Shown: positions 18,687-27,844 of the stretch, piece by piece
How the letters are laid out: the number at the start of each line of letters is the position of its first letter
Numbering within the stretch: the first letter of the stretch is position 1
NCBI GenBank assembly: GCA_963667425.1
Contig: OY763407.1
Location: forward strand, 1,922,001-1,986,000
Direction of reading: 5' to 3'
DNA length: 64,000 nt
Source of the DNA: G963667425 sp963667425 [NCBI: bacterium]
GTDB lineage: Bacteria; UBP6; UBA1177
Notes under the pieces: generated by a model
What the model was told of the DNA's origin: nothing
The model's database searches: none
What the model saw: the letters and a program-made list of their open reading frames with translations, nothing else
Made by a program: the position numbers and the translations under genes

Positions 18687-18754
18687 TTTTTTATAGTTAT
18701 ATAGGGCATTTTCAGAATTTTGTCCTTAAATAGAATCAATCTATTTTAAAATAA

Positions 18755-18783
18755 TTGAGATTTTTTTTAAAACTTTGTACAAT
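18755..18783 (+). promoter_or_regulatory. Sigma-70-type promoter for the Hsp20-Lon operon
   Basis: TTGAGA (18755-18760), a 17-bp spacer, and TACAAT (18778-18783), 35 bp before the first ATG of the operon. The match is good in both hexamers. I see no CIRCE element (TTAGCACTC-type) here, so heat control by HrcA is not supported. Confidence 0.6.
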
Positions 18784-18818
18784 CGACAAGGTTTTTGCTT
18801 TATGGAGGTACTTTTAAA

Positions 18819-19700
18819 ATGAAAAAATCAACTATTATTGCATTACTGCTTATTATTCTTGCTATTCCGGTTTTGTTTTTTTCAAGAAAGGTCATGATAG
18901 AATCTCCAAGAGAAGAGATAGAAACTATTGATTCTCTGCCTGAACCTGAATTTGCAAAAATAATGTTTCTTGGCTTTGATGCTCTTGCTGCAGATTTTCT
19001 TTACACAAGACTTCAGTATTATTTTGGCGGTCATTATATAACAGATCACTCTTTTCCTCTTATGGAAAGATGGGTCGGAGTTGTTATGGCTCTTAATCCG
19101 ACACTTAAGTTCATTATAAGGTTTGGAGACTCGGTTTTATCGTCAATCAGCAGCGATGGAGAAGAAGCAGTACTTGCCGCAAACAGAATACTTGATTTGG
19201 GTCACAAACTTTATCCTGATGATTACGAATTTGTATTTAGAAAAGGCTACAATTATTTCTATGCGCTTAAAGATATGAAAAAAGCTTATCCCCTTATGTA
19301 TGAAGGGTCAAGAATGAAGGGCGCTCCCGAAAATCTTTTCTGGCTTGTAACACAGGTGACATTTAAAGGGGGCGATTATAAATTGGGTCTTACTTTTGCC
19401 AAACAGCGTTACGATAATGAAAAAGATCCTAAAATGAAAGAGGCTTTTTTAACAAGAATTAAATTTTTCTCAAATCTGATTGCTCTTACCGATGCAGTTC
19501 AGGAATATGAGAACAAAACCGGCAAAACTCCCGATAAGGATCTTAAATCACTTATAACTTCAGGCATAATCAAGGAAATACCGGAGCATCCTTACGGTGG
19601 TTCATACTTTTATGACGAGAAGGACGGCAAAGTTAAATCAACTGAAGATTTTTATATAAGAAAAAATAAAAAAACAGCATCGGAAGGTAAAAATGGCTGA
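18819..19700 (+). CDS. Membrane-anchored TPR-like protein of unknown function
   Basis: 293 residues from ATG 18819, with GGAGG 11 nt upstream. The N-terminus is a signal anchor (residues about 4-23, IIALLLIILAIPVLFF). The following FLGFDALAADFLYTRLQYYF matches a pattern I have seen in uncharacterised TPR proteins of Deltaproteobacteria. The middle part is helical and TPR-like (LYPDDYEFVFRKGYNYFYAL). Near the C-terminus EHPYGGSYFYDEKDGKVKS resembles pseudopilin-like C-terminal ends, which may be chance. The gene overlaps hsp20 by 8 nt and leads the proteostasis operon, so a role in envelope quality control is conceivable but not shown. Confidence 0.75.
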   Translation: MKKSTIIALLLIILAIPVLFFSRKVMIESPREEIETIDSLPEPEFAKIMFLGFDALAADFLYTRLQYYFGGHYITDHSFPLMERWVGVVMALNPTLKFIIRFGDSVLSSISSDGEEAVLAANRILDLGHKLYPDDYEFVFRKGYNYFYALKDMKKAYPLMYEGSRMKGAPENLFWLVTQVTFKGGDYKLGLTFAKQRYDNEKDPKMKEAFLTRIKFFSNLIALTDAVQEYENKTGKTPDKDLKSLITSGIIKEIPEHPYGGSYFYDEKDGKVKSTEDFYIRKNKKTASEGKNG

Positions 19701-20130
19701 TAAATATGATAATTTAAGACTTTTCCGAAGATTTGCCGAAGTTAGAGATGAACTTGAAAATCTTGTAAATGCTTTTCTTGCACCTCTTCAGGTTCAATCG
19801 GGCAAGAATATTCATTTTCCTATGGATATTTATGTAGAAAATGGCAGTCTGATAATAGAAATAGAAATGCCTGGAGTCGAAAGGGAATCTTTTACTCTGG
19901 AAGCAGCATCTTCTTTTCTCCAGATCAGCGGCAGAAAAGATACTTTAAAAAGAAAATATCAGACATGTCTTTCACTGGAAAGGGAAAGCGGAGCTTTTCA
20001 TAAAATAGTTTATCTTGAAAAATCTGTAAATTTTGCAAAAGCCCAGACGGTTCTCGATAATGGAATCCTCACTATAACTATTCCATTAATTGAAGAAAGA
20101 AGAAAAAGAAAAACCATAGATATAGTATGA
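19693..20130 (+). CDS. Hsp20/alpha-crystallin small heat-shock protein
   Basis: 145 residues. It would bind unfolding proteins and hold them for refolding or degradation. The alpha-crystallin domain runs from about residue 40: DIYVENGSLIIEIEMPGVER, then LQISGRKDT, and FHKIVYLEKSVNFAKAQTVL, with DNGILTITIPL as the last strands. The C-terminal IxI motif is not obvious; the protein ends KRKTIDIV. Its start lies inside the preceding gene (ATGGCTGA overlap) and Lon follows after 19 nt, so chaperone and protease are likely co-expressed. Confidence 0.9.
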   Translation: MADKYDNLRLFRRFAEVRDELENLVNAFLAPLQVQSGKNIHFPMDIYVENGSLIIEIEMPGVERESFTLEAASSFLQISGRKDTLKRKYQTCLSLERESGAFHKIVYLEKSVNFAKAQTVLDNGILTITIPLIEERRKRKTIDIV

Positions 20131-20149
20131 TAAAACAGAGGTAGAAAAA

Positions 20150-22471
20150 ATGGAAACAACAAGAATTCCGTTACTGGTATTAAAAGACTCCATTCTTTTT
20201 CCCGGAATGATAATGCCGGTATTTGTGAGTCGTAATTTTTCTATTGCGAGCGTCAATATGGCGGTTTCAAATGACAGAAGAATTATGGTGCTGGCTCAGA
20301 AAAATTCCGATAGTAAAGAAATAGCTACCGATACAGTATATAAAATAGGTACTGTCGCAAGTGTTCTTAAAATGCAGACACTTTATGACGGACATATCAA
20401 GCTTCTTATTCAGGGCGGAGAAAAAATGTATGTCGAGTCGGTTGAATATGATGATGAAGCCGGCTGTTATTTTGCGAACATAAGAGAGCTTGAAGAGATA
20501 AAGGAAACCGAAAACACAGTTGCTATTGAGGCAATGATAAAAAACATCAGAGATAATCTTGAAAAGCTTGCCAATATGGGCAGTAAAGTTTTTACCCGTG
20601 ATATAATTAATATCCTTAAAAACATAACTGAACCGGCAAGACTTGCCGAGCTTATAATAAGTAACGTTTCTGCGCCTATTGAAACTTCTCAGGCAATTCT
20701 TGAAGAAACTAATTCATTAAAAAAGCTTGAATATGTCAACGATTATATCTTCAGAGAACTCTCTTTAATGGAAGTTCAGACAGATATTCAGACAAAGGCA
20801 AAGGAAAAACTGGGACAGGCTCAAAAGGAATACTTCTTAAGAGCTCAGATGAAACAGATTCAGCAGGAACTTGGTAATGACGACCCTTATGCTGCTGAAA
20901 TTGAAGAATACGAAAACAAATTAAGGGAAAAAGAACTCCCTGAAAATGTAAGAGAAGAAGCGGAAAAGCAGATAACAAGGCTTAGAGGTATGAGTCCTTC
21001 TCAATCTGAAGCGCCTGTAATAAAAAATTATCTTGATATACTTCTTGAACTCCCATGGAGCGAAAAAAGCATAGACAATAAAGATATTAACAGAGCCAAA
21101 GAGATTCTCGAAGAAGATCATTACGGTCTTGAAGATATAAAGGAGAGAATACTTGAATTTCTTGCAGTGCGTCAGGTAAAAAACAACAGCAAAACGCCTA
21201 TCCTTTGTTTTATCGGGCCTCCCGGAGTAGGAAAAACATCTCTTGGACGTTCAATATCAAGAGCACTTGACAGAAAATTCTTCCGTCAGTCCTTCGGAGG
21301 TCTTCACGATGAAGCTGAAATAAGGGGACACAGAAGAACATACGTAGGTGCAATGCCTGGAAAAATAATTGAAGGGATTAAATCTGTCGGTGTAAAGAAT
21401 CCGGTATTTATGCTGGATGAAATAGATAAAGTAGGAAATGATTTCAAAGGAGATCCAAGTTCAGCATTACTGGAAGTGCTTGATCCTGAACAGAATTATG
21501 CTTTTAAAGATAACTACCTTGGAATACCTTTTGATTTAAGTGAAGTTTTCTTTATTGCAACAGCAAACTGGGAAGAAACTATTCCTGCTCCGCTTAAAGA
21601 CAGAATGGAAATAATAAGACTTTCAGGTTATACAGATCTTGAAAAAATAGAAATCTCAAAAACATATCTAATTCCGAGACAGCTTGATAACAACGGGCTT
21701 GAATCAGATGAAATACATTTTACAGATGAAGCAATACTCTTTCTCATAAGAAGATACACTAAAGAATCAGGAGTAAGAAACCTTGAAAGAACAATAGGCT
21801 CAATTTGCAGAAAAACAGTTGTAAAAAAAGTAAGTGATAAACCATATTCAAAGAAAATAACTCCTGAAGTTGCAAAAGAACTTCTAAAAGAACCTCCATT
21901 TAGTGATAAACAATTGGATAAAACCCCTCAGGTTGGCGTAGTGAACGGCCTGGCATGGACAATGTTTGGTGGAGATACACTTAAAATTGAAGTCAACAGT
22001 ATGCCTGGAAAAGGAAGTCTCATTCTTACAGGTCAGCTTGGCGATGTTATGAAAGAATCTGCAAGAATTGCTCTTTCATACATCAAAAGCAATACTGAAA
22101 AATTCTCTCTTCCTGAAGGATTTGACACCGATTTAATTGATATTCACATTCACGTTCCGGCTGGAGCAGTTCCAAAAGACGGCCCTTCAGCAGGTGTAAC
22201 AATAACAACGGCTCTTCTTTCTCTGTTCTTAAAAAAAGCTGTAGATCCTTACACAGCAATGACTGGTGAAATAAGTTTGACCGGCAAAGTTCTCCCCATC
22301 GGAGGGCTTAGAGAAAAACTTCTTGCAGCTAAAAGAAATGGAATAAAAAGAGTTATAATTCCTGAAGATAATAAATCACTGTATGAAAGTGTTCCTGAGG
22401 AAATCAAGGAATCTATAGAGATAGTATTTGTTGAAGAGTACAGTGAAATATTTAAAGTCCTTTTTATCTAA
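20150..22471 (+). CDS. lon: ATP-dependent protease Lon
   Basis: 773 residues. Lon degrades misfolded and regulatory cytosolic proteins. In order: N-terminal LON substrate domain (about 5-200, starting RIPLLVLKDSILFPGMIMPV), a coiled-coil linker, the AAA+ domain with Walker A GPPGVGKTS near residue 357 and Walker B VFMLDEIDKVG, and the C-terminal serine protease domain with PKDGPSAGVT (catalytic Ser at residue 680) and GGLREKLLAAKRNG (catalytic Lys near 723). All key residues are present and length is typical. AGAGGTAGAAAA precedes the ATG. It sits between hsp20 and thiL in one operon. Confidence 0.97.
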   Translation: METTRIPLLVLKDSILFPGMIMPVFVSRNFSIASVNMAVSNDRRIMVLAQKNSDSKEIATDTVYKIGTVASVLKMQTLYDGHIKLLIQGGEKMYVESVEYDDEAGCYFANIRELEEIKETENTVAIEAMIKNIRDNLEKLANMGSKVFTRDIINILKNITEPARLAELIISNVSAPIETSQAILEETNSLKKLEYVNDYIFRELSLMEVQTDIQTKAKEKLGQAQKEYFLRAQMKQIQQELGNDDPYAAEIEEYENKLREKELPENVREEAEKQITRLRGMSPSQSEAPVIKNYLDILLELPWSEKSIDNKDINRAKEILEEDHYGLEDIKERILEFLAVRQVKNNSKTPILCFIGPPGVGKTSLGRSISRALDRKFFRQSFGGLHDEAEIRGHRRTYVGAMPGKIIEGIKSVGVKNPVFMLDEIDKVGNDFKGDPSSALLEVLDPEQNYAFKDNYLGIPFDLSEVFFIATANWEETIPAPLKDRMEIIRLSGYTDLEKIEISKTYLIPRQLDNNGLESDEIHFTDEAILFLIRRYTKESGVRNLERTIGSICRKTVVKKVSDKPYSKKITPEVAKELLKEPPFSDKQLDKTPQVGVVNGLAWTMFGGDTLKIEVNSMPGKGSLILTGQLGDVMKESARIALSYIKSNTEKFSLPEGFDTDLIDIHIHVPAGAVPKDGPSAGVTITTALLSLFLKKAVDPYTAMTGEISLTGKVLPIGGLREKLLAAKRNGIKRVIIPEDNKSLYESVPEEIKESIEIVFVEEYSEIFKVLFI

Positions 22472-22476
22472 AAAAC

Positions 22477-23382
22477 ATGTCTGATAAAACTGAATGGTCT
22501 TTCATACAGCTTTCTGCAGGAAAGAATAATCCTTATATTGGCGATGACTGTGTTTATCTGAAAGATGAAAACCTTTTAATCACGACCGATCATATGGTTG
22601 AAAATGTCCATTTTGATTTTTCATTCATGACTCCCGAAGAAGTTGGAAAAAGACTTATGGCGGCAAATACAAGCGATATAATTTCAATGGGAGGAACAGC
22701 AGAAAAATACCTTCTTAACATAGCAATACCTAAAGAAAGATCTGAAGAAGGAAAAAAAATCATAGAAGGAATAAACAAATATGCAGAAAAACACAGTCTG
22801 ATGCCGATTGGAGGAGATACAACTGGTGGAGCACTCTTTTTTATCGGTATAACAATGTTTGGAAAACCTAACGGAAAGATTTTAACAAGAAATGGATGCA
22901 GAGCTGGAGATAAAATTGCCATTCCAAATGCTTATCCCGGACTTTCAAAAGCAGGTCTTATAAACCTTCAGAAAAAACGGGAAGGATTTGAAGAAAGCAA
23001 AAAAAGATTTCTTACTCCTGAACCTTACGATTTCATTTTTGCAAATAAAGACATCAATGGAGCAATAGATATCAGCGATGGACTCTACTCGGAGCTTAAG
23101 CTGCTATCTGAAATGAGTAAAGTTGAAATAGAAGTAGATATTGACAAAATACCTGTTCATGAAGAAATCAGAAAAACTGCCGAACTTGAAAATTTAAATA
23201 TTACTGCATTTTTACTCGGAAGCGGTGAAGAATTTTTCACAATGGTATCAGCCGAGAAAATTCCTGAAGGGTGGATAGAAATAGGATACGTGAAACAGAA
23301 ATCAGAGAAAGGAAAATTAACCATAAAGAATGGAAACGAAACTATTTTGTTTGATGAAAAGCACCTTTATTCACATTTCTGA
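22477..23382 (+). CDS. thiL: Thiamine-monophosphate kinase ThiL
   Basis: 301 residues. It phosphorylates thiamine monophosphate to the cofactor thiamine diphosphate, using ATP. ThiL/PurM-type motifs are present: IGDDCVYL (about 22-29) with metal-binding Asp, TTDHMVENVHFDFSFM, the Asp/Ser segment AANTSDIISMGG, GGDTTGG, and the C-terminal DISDGLYSELKLL plus GSGEEF. It lies 5 nt after lon and 10 nt before the next gene. No TPP riboswitch is visible, and no other thiamine gene is in the window, so the link with lon is probably just operon sharing. Confidence 0.92.
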   Translation: MSDKTEWSFIQLSAGKNNPYIGDDCVYLKDENLLITTDHMVENVHFDFSFMTPEEVGKRLMAANTSDIISMGGTAEKYLLNIAIPKERSEEGKKIIEGINKYAEKHSLMPIGGDTTGGALFFIGITMFGKPNGKILTRNGCRAGDKIAIPNAYPGLSKAGLINLQKKREGFEESKKRFLTPEPYDFIFANKDINGAIDISDGLYSELKLLSEMSKVEIEVDIDKIPVHEEIRKTAELENLNITAFLLGSGEEFFTMVSAEKIPEGWIEIGYVKQKSEKGKLTIKNGNETILFDEKHLYSHF

Positions 23383-23392
23383 TGAGGTTAAG

Positions 23393-23878
23393 ATGAAATC
23401 GTTCTACATTTTTCTTTTCATGATTTTAACTTGTTTTACAACTTCCTGCGATGACTCTGAAGATGAGACATGGAGAGATCCTGAGACAGGATATACATGG
23501 TCATCAAAAGTTAGAGATAAAACATGGAACGAAGCAGTGGAATACTGCAACAATCTTTCAGAAGGGGGCCACAAAGACTGGTTACTTCCAACAATATCCA
23601 AATTAAGAACACTTATAACTTCATGCAGCGCAACAGTAACTGGAGGCACATGTAAAGTCTCGGATACCTGCCTTCTTTCATCATGTAAAGATGAAAACTG
23701 CAATGGATGCACAGATCTTCCTGATGGATATTCTAAACTTGGAGACACAGAAGGATTCTGGTCATCATCAACCAACAGTGATCTTGATGAAAGCGTTTGG
23801 GTAATTTATATAGGTTTTGCAAAAATAGATTACATTCAGCAGGAAGGGTTTAGAAAAACTGTCAGATGCGTAAGATAA
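23393..23878 (+). CDS. DUF1566-like (Lcl C-terminal) lipoprotein
   Basis: 161 residues from ATG 23393, with GAGGT 7 nt upstream, right after thiL. A lipoprotein signal (MKSFYIFLFMILTCFTTSC) is followed by a short acidic spacer. The domain with TWRDPETGYTWSSKV, WNEAVEYCNNLSEGGHKDWL and LPTISKLRTLI is the DUF1566/Lcl-type lectin-like fold, ending GFWSSSTNSD and TVRCVR. Six Cys in the middle (SCSATVTGGTCKVSDTC) suggest disulfides. These proteins are common in delta-type genomes as surface or fimbrial components; function unknown. Confidence 0.8.
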   Translation: MKSFYIFLFMILTCFTTSCDDSEDETWRDPETGYTWSSKVRDKTWNEAVEYCNNLSEGGHKDWLLPTISKLRTLITSCSATVTGGTCKVSDTCLLSSCKDENCNGCTDLPDGYSKLGDTEGFWSSSTNSDLDESVWVIYIGFAKIDYIQQEGFRKTVRCVR

Positions 23879-23889
23879 AGGCTACAGAT

Positions 23890-24891
23890 TTACTTTCCAA
23901 AAGGTTCATTGACTATCCACTTTCCATCTTCATTTTTCAGAGCTGCTTTTGTTACTTCCGGTTTTTGTCTATTTATAAGTAATCTAAGTTTTGTTGCATC
24001 TATCAGAAAATGATAATCTGTATCACTGTCTCCTGCTGCAAAAACTGTTCTGTTATTTATATTTTCTGAAGGATAAACAGCTTCTTTTCCTGTTATTTTA
24101 AAAATCACTTCATTTATCCAGCATCTTTTACCAAGTCTGTAAGTTATAAGAGTGTTTTCTTTAAAAGGACCAGCTCCTTGTAAAGAATTTTGAATAATCC
24201 CATTTTTTATTTCAGTACGCACACCTATAACTTTATTGTTTTCTATACCGGCAAGTTTGGCAAATGTTTCAACTAAAAGCTGTGGAGAAGCGCTAATTAC
24301 CCATACTTCAAAACCATTTTCTTTAAGATTGTTTATCAGCCACTGCATTTCAGGATAAATATAGAGAGTTTTTTCTCTAATTGCATCAGTTACAGCTTTT
24401 TCACATAAATTTTTCATTTCTTCAACAGAATAGCCAGCCATCATTTCAGCAAGTAATGCATAAGATGGTTCAAAAATATCAGGATCATAACCTGAAAAAA
24501 CTTTGATGCCATCCGGTAAAACTGCTTTATAATAAACTTCGGAAAGGAATTTATTGCATTTCTGATTTCTGCTATTAATAAAACCATCTTTATTTTTACA
24601 CTTTTTTTCAAATTCCATTACTGCCTTTTCAGTAATATAAGGAGAAATTTCTTTGAAATTCTGATATTTAAAATAACCTCTATCGAGCATCCACTGAAAG
24701 AAATAATCTCCAATATCGTTGTGAATCACTGTGTTATCCCAATCAAATGCGACAACAGCTCTTCCTGATTTCAGAGGTTTTTCTCTTTGGATAAAGTTAT
24801 TTATAATTTCATAATTATTTTTATCCCAACCTGAGGCCATTAAATTATTTCCTATGAGTATTAATGTTACAAATAAAAATATTTTTTTCAT
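23890..24891 (-). CDS. Exported HAD-superfamily phosphatase
   Basis: 333 residues with a signal peptide (about 1-19, ending LMASG). HAD motif I is VVAFDWDNTV (about residues 46-55; nucleophile Asp in DWDNT). Motif II is WVISASPQLL near residue 199 and motif III is FAAGDSDTDYHFL near 290. The insert between motifs I and II is helical and large (type C1 cap). It resembles the phosphorylcholine/phosphoserine phosphatase group, acting in the periplasm; the substrate is not certain. It is tail to tail with the DUF1566 gene at 11 nt with no terminator between. Confidence 0.82.
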   Translation of the reverse strand: MKKIFLFVTLILIGNNLMASGWDKNNYEIINNFIQREKPLKSGRAVVAFDWDNTVIHNDIGDYFFQWMLDRGYFKYQNFKEISPYITEKAVMEFEKKCKNKDGFINSRNQKCNKFLSEVYYKAVLPDGIKVFSGYDPDIFEPSYALLAEMMAGYSVEEMKNLCEKAVTDAIREKTLYIYPEMQWLINNLKENGFEVWVISASPQLLVETFAKLAGIENNKVIGVRTEIKNGIIQNSLQGAGPFKENTLITYRLGKRCWINEVIFKITGKEAVYPSENINNRTVFAAGDSDTDYHFLIDATKLRLLINRQKPEVTKAALKNEDGKWIVNEPFGK

Positions 24892-24920
24892 AAAGGCTTA
24901 TTCTCTTTACCATAAATAAT

Positions 24921-24949
24921 ATTAAAATTATAGAGACCAATATTGTCAA
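24921..24949 (-). promoter_or_regulatory. Candidate promoter of the HAD phosphatase gene
   Basis: On the minus strand a perfect TTGACA (24949-24944), a 17-bp spacer, and TTTAAT (24926-24921), about 30 bp before the ATG. Confidence 0.5.
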
Positions 24950-25002
24950 TTTTTTAGCAGCAAGTTAATTTTATATGTATTTTAATGATAATTTTACCTT
25001 AA

Positions 25003-25031
25003 ACTTGTTTTTTTAGAAGATGAAATATAAT
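25003..25031 (+). promoter_or_regulatory. Candidate promoter of the MoxR-UbiA pair
   Basis: A perfect TATAAT (25026-25031) is preceded at 17 bp by ACTTGT (25003-25008); TTGTTT at 25005 with a 15-bp spacer is the alternative -35. It lies about 67 bp before the ATG. Confidence 0.45.
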
Positions 25032-25098
25032 CTCATGGAATAAATCGGGACTTGTTGTTGTTTAAAATGAGTCTTGTAAACTTTTATTGGAGCTTGAG

Positions 25099-26076
25099 AT
25101 GGACGCAACTTTCATTAATGAAAGAATTAAAGAAGAATATATCAATCTACGCACTTTAAAAAGTGAAATGCATAAGATAGTCGTGGGTCAGGAAGAGATG
25201 ATAGACGCTCTGATTATGGCAGTAATTGGTGAAGGGCATATATTACTTGAAGGTGTTCCTGGCTTGGCAAAGACAACTGCTGTAAAAGCTTTTTCAAATG
25301 CTGTTGATCTCTCATTCAAAAGAATTCAGTTTACTCCTGATCTTCTTCCTGCTGATATTATAGGAAGCAGAATTTTTAATATGGAAAAACATGATTTTGA
25401 TATAAAAAAGGGTGTTGTTTTTGCAAATGTTATTCTCGCTGACGAAATTAACCGTTCTCCAGCTAAAGTTCAAAGTGCACTTCTTGAAGCAATGCAGGAA
25501 AGACATGTTACTATTGGAGACACCACTTTTAAACTCCCTGATCCTTTTATTGTTCTTGCAACTCAAAACCCTCTGGAGCAGGAAGGCACATATCCTCTTC
25601 CTGAAGCACAGGTTGACAGGTTTATGTTTAAAGTTCTAATTGATTATCCTACAAAAGAAGAGGAACTTTCAATTATAGAGAAGTTTGAGCACAATGAATT
25701 TGCGACAGTATTAAACAAAGTTGCTGATGTTTCCAGAATAAAACAGTGGAAAGATATCGTTTCATCAATTTATACTGATGAGAGAATAAAAAAATATGTT
25801 ATTTCTCTGGTTTTTGAGACAAGAAACTCTGCCACCAAAGAGACAGCGGCGCTCATTGATGTCGGTTGCAGTCCAAGGGCGAGTATGAATCTTATTCTTG
25901 CTGGAAGAATAAAGGCTTTTATGGATGGAAGAAGTTTTGTAACACCTGAAGATATTAAAGAAGTCGCTTTCCCGGTAATGAGACACAGAATTATTCCAAG
26001 TTTTGAGGCTGAGGCTGAAAAAATCACTACAGATGAAATAATAAGAAAAATCCTTAATCAGGTTGAGGTTCCATAA
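25099..26076 (+). CDS. MoxR-family AAA+ ATPase
   Basis: 325 residues from ATG 25099, with TTGGAG 6 nt upstream. MoxR ATPases act as chaperones that help mature or activate partner complexes, often with VWA-domain proteins. Walker A is GVPGLAKTT (about residue 55), Walker B is VILADEINRS, sensor 1 is VLATQNPLEQEGTYPLPEAQ, and the arginine-finger region is DRFMFKV. The C-terminal lid ends with VMRHRIIPSFEAEAE. Length is typical. Usual partners (DUF58, VWA) are not next to it: it is followed by a UbiA-type gene and then unrelated genes, so its client is unknown. Confidence 0.93.
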   Translation: MDATFINERIKEEYINLRTLKSEMHKIVVGQEEMIDALIMAVIGEGHILLEGVPGLAKTTAVKAFSNAVDLSFKRIQFTPDLLPADIIGSRIFNMEKHDFDIKKGVVFANVILADEINRSPAKVQSALLEAMQERHVTIGDTTFKLPDPFIVLATQNPLEQEGTYPLPEAQVDRFMFKVLIDYPTKEEELSIIEKFEHNEFATVLNKVADVSRIKQWKDIVSSIYTDERIKKYVISLVFETRNSATKETAALIDVGCSPRASMNLILAGRIKAFMDGRSFVTPEDIKEVAFPVMRHRIIPSFEAEAEKITTDEIIRKILNQVEVP

Positions 26077-26079
26077 AAT

Positions 26080-26895
26080 TTGAAAAAAATTAAAGCTATT
26101 CTCTCTCTCTACAGAAAAGATGTTTTTTCTGTAATCTTTGTTGTTTCGGTTATCGGTTTTTATGTTTCATATAAAGCTGTAAACTTGCAGTTTATATTAA
26201 AAGCTCTTTTCATAGCTGGTGTTTTATATAATTTTGTATATAGTGCAAATTCTATTTCAGATATAAGGGAAGATACGCTTAATAATAAGAAAAAGCCTTT
26301 AGTTACGGGTGCTCTTTCAGTTAAAACAGCGTATGTTTATTCATTTATTTTGATCATGGCATCCACACTGTTTTCTCCATTTCTGTTTAACGGCTGGAAT
26401 CTGCTTGCAGCTTATCTTGTTATTTTGATGGGGATTTTATATTCTTTTGGTAAAAATCCTCTTAAAAACAGACCTTTTTTGGCACCAATAGTTACTGGAT
26501 GGGGAATTGTAAATCCACTTTTTATAACAGGAACTTCAGAAATCTTACCAATTGTTCCGGGGGCACTCCTCTTTACGATAGGAACAACGCTTTTAAAAGA
26601 TTTGGCAGATAAAGAAGGCGACACTATTGCAGGAAGAAAAACAATAGCCACACTCTTTACAGCAAGAGATGTTACTAAAATTACTTTTATACTTACGACA
26701 ATAGCAACCATACTGATACTTTTTCAGAAATACTGGCAGGTAATGGTCATTCCTCTTTTTATAGCAGTAACTACTCTTATTCATTTAATAAGGCATAACG
26801 ACAGATACATTTCAAAAAATGTGTATAGGGATTCGAGACATATAACAATGCTATCTACTGTGATAACGTTACTGCTTATTATCTTTTTTAATTAA
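26080..26895 (+). CDS. UbiA-family prenyltransferase
   Basis: 271 residues starting with TTG at 26080, 3 nt after the MoxR stop. About eight membrane helices. The two Asp-rich motifs of UbiA enzymes are present: NSISDIREDTLNNKKKPLVT (about residues 56-75) and KDLADKEGDTIAGRKTIA (about 174-191); they bind Mg2+ and prenyl diphosphate. UbiA enzymes attach prenyl chains to aromatic rings, lipids or sugars. The acceptor is unclear; no quinone genes are nearby. Its last 27 nt overlap the 3' end of the convergent lipoprotein gene. Confidence 0.88.
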   Translation: MKKIKAILSLYRKDVFSVIFVVSVIGFYVSYKAVNLQFILKALFIAGVLYNFVYSANSISDIREDTLNNKKKPLVTGALSVKTAYVYSFILIMASTLFSPFLFNGWNLLAAYLVILMGILYSFGKNPLKNRPFLAPIVTGWGIVNPLFITGTSEILPIVPGALLFTIGTTLLKDLADKEGDTIAGRKTIATLFTARDVTKITFILTTIATILILFQKYWQVMVIPLFIAVTTLIHLIRHNDRYISKNVYRDSRHITMLSTVITLLLIIFFN

Positions 26896-27840
26896 TATAT
26901 CATATATTTTTACAGAAACGCTATTTTCTTCATCATTGATAGAGAGAGCTTTAACTTCTTTTTCTCCTAAAAACGAAATATTCATTCCAGTCATTGAGTC
27001 TATTTCTACAGGAAATCCAAGATCTTTTTGAACGTAAGTATGGGAATTCTGAGAAAAATATGTAAAGAAAGCATCTTCTTTTTTCACATAGAATATTGAG
27101 AAAGGAGCTTTTTCTGCATTAATGTAACTGGAAATGAAGTGCTGCTGATTCTTTTTACTATTAAGAGCATAAAGATTTATCTGAATTCTGTTACCTCTGG
27201 GCATGATTGTGGAGAAAAGAATGCTGTCATCAACACACTGAATATTAAAGGGTGTCTCATCTGCGAGCATATCAAGTTTTAAAAGATATTCAGGATCTTT
27301 TGTTCTTTCTGCAATAGATCTGAGTTTTGCCATATATTCCACTTCGGCATCACTGTAATTTTTTGATGTTCCAATGAAATAATTATCCCAGAAACTAAAA
27401 TTAAGATCTGTTTTTGAAATGAAATATTTATTATTATCTTTCTCTTCCGATTTAAAAAGAAACCAGAGATTTTTATCTGAAAAAGATGAATCGAGAACAG
27501 AAACATTAGAAGGAAGTGTATAAGTGTTTTTTAAGGAATCTTTTTCAAAAATAAAAAGTTTAATTCCGGTATAACCCATATTTTTGGAAACGACAATATC
27601 TCCATCAGTACTGACATAAAGGGGCGTTTGTCCTAAATGATTAAAAGGAAGGTCTTTTATTTCATTATCAGCAAAATAAGCCCACTTTTCAGATGAATAC
27701 TGAACAATTTTAAAAATATTGTCAGAAAAAAGAGAAACACTGCAATCTTCGCCATTACATAAAATATCAGAAGAATATTCCTTGTTGCAGGAAAAGAAAA
27801 GAAATGTTATGAAAAGTATTAAGGTAATATATCGGAACAA
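26869..27840 (-). CDS. Lipoprotein of unknown function
   Basis: 323 residues with TTG as the likely start at 27840, 4 nt after the stop of the upstream coiled-coil gene. The lipoprotein signal MFRYITLILFITFLFFSC ends in a Cys lipobox at residue 18. The rest looks beta-rich, with recurring short strands such as TPLYVSTDGDIVVSKNMGY and NKYFISKTDLNFSFWDNYF, which could be a propeller. I do not recognise a family. It is probably co-transcribed with the coiled-coil protein. Its stop codon lies 27 nt inside the convergent UbiA gene. Confidence 0.7.
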   Translation of the reverse strand: MFRYITLILFITFLFFSCNKEYSSDILCNGEDCSVSLFSDNIFKIVQYSSEKWAYFADNEIKDLPFNHLGQTPLYVSTDGDIVVSKNMGYTGIKLFIFEKDSLKNTYTLPSNVSVLDSSFSDKNLWFLFKSEEKDNNKYFISKTDLNFSFWDNYFIGTSKNYSDAEVEYMAKLRSIAERTKDPEYLLKLDMLADETPFNIQCVDDSILFSTIMPRGNRIQINLYALNSKKNQQHFISSYINAEKAPFSIFYVKKEDAFFTYFSQNSHTYVQKDLGFPVEIDSMTGMNISFLGEKEVKALSINDEENSVSVKIYDILIKKDNKQ

Positions 27841-27844
27841 AAGG

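Noticed and set aside
18755-18818. CIRCE-type heat-shock operator before the Hsp20-Lon operon
   Set aside because: No TTAGCACTC inverted repeat is present; only a housekeeping-type promoter is seen.
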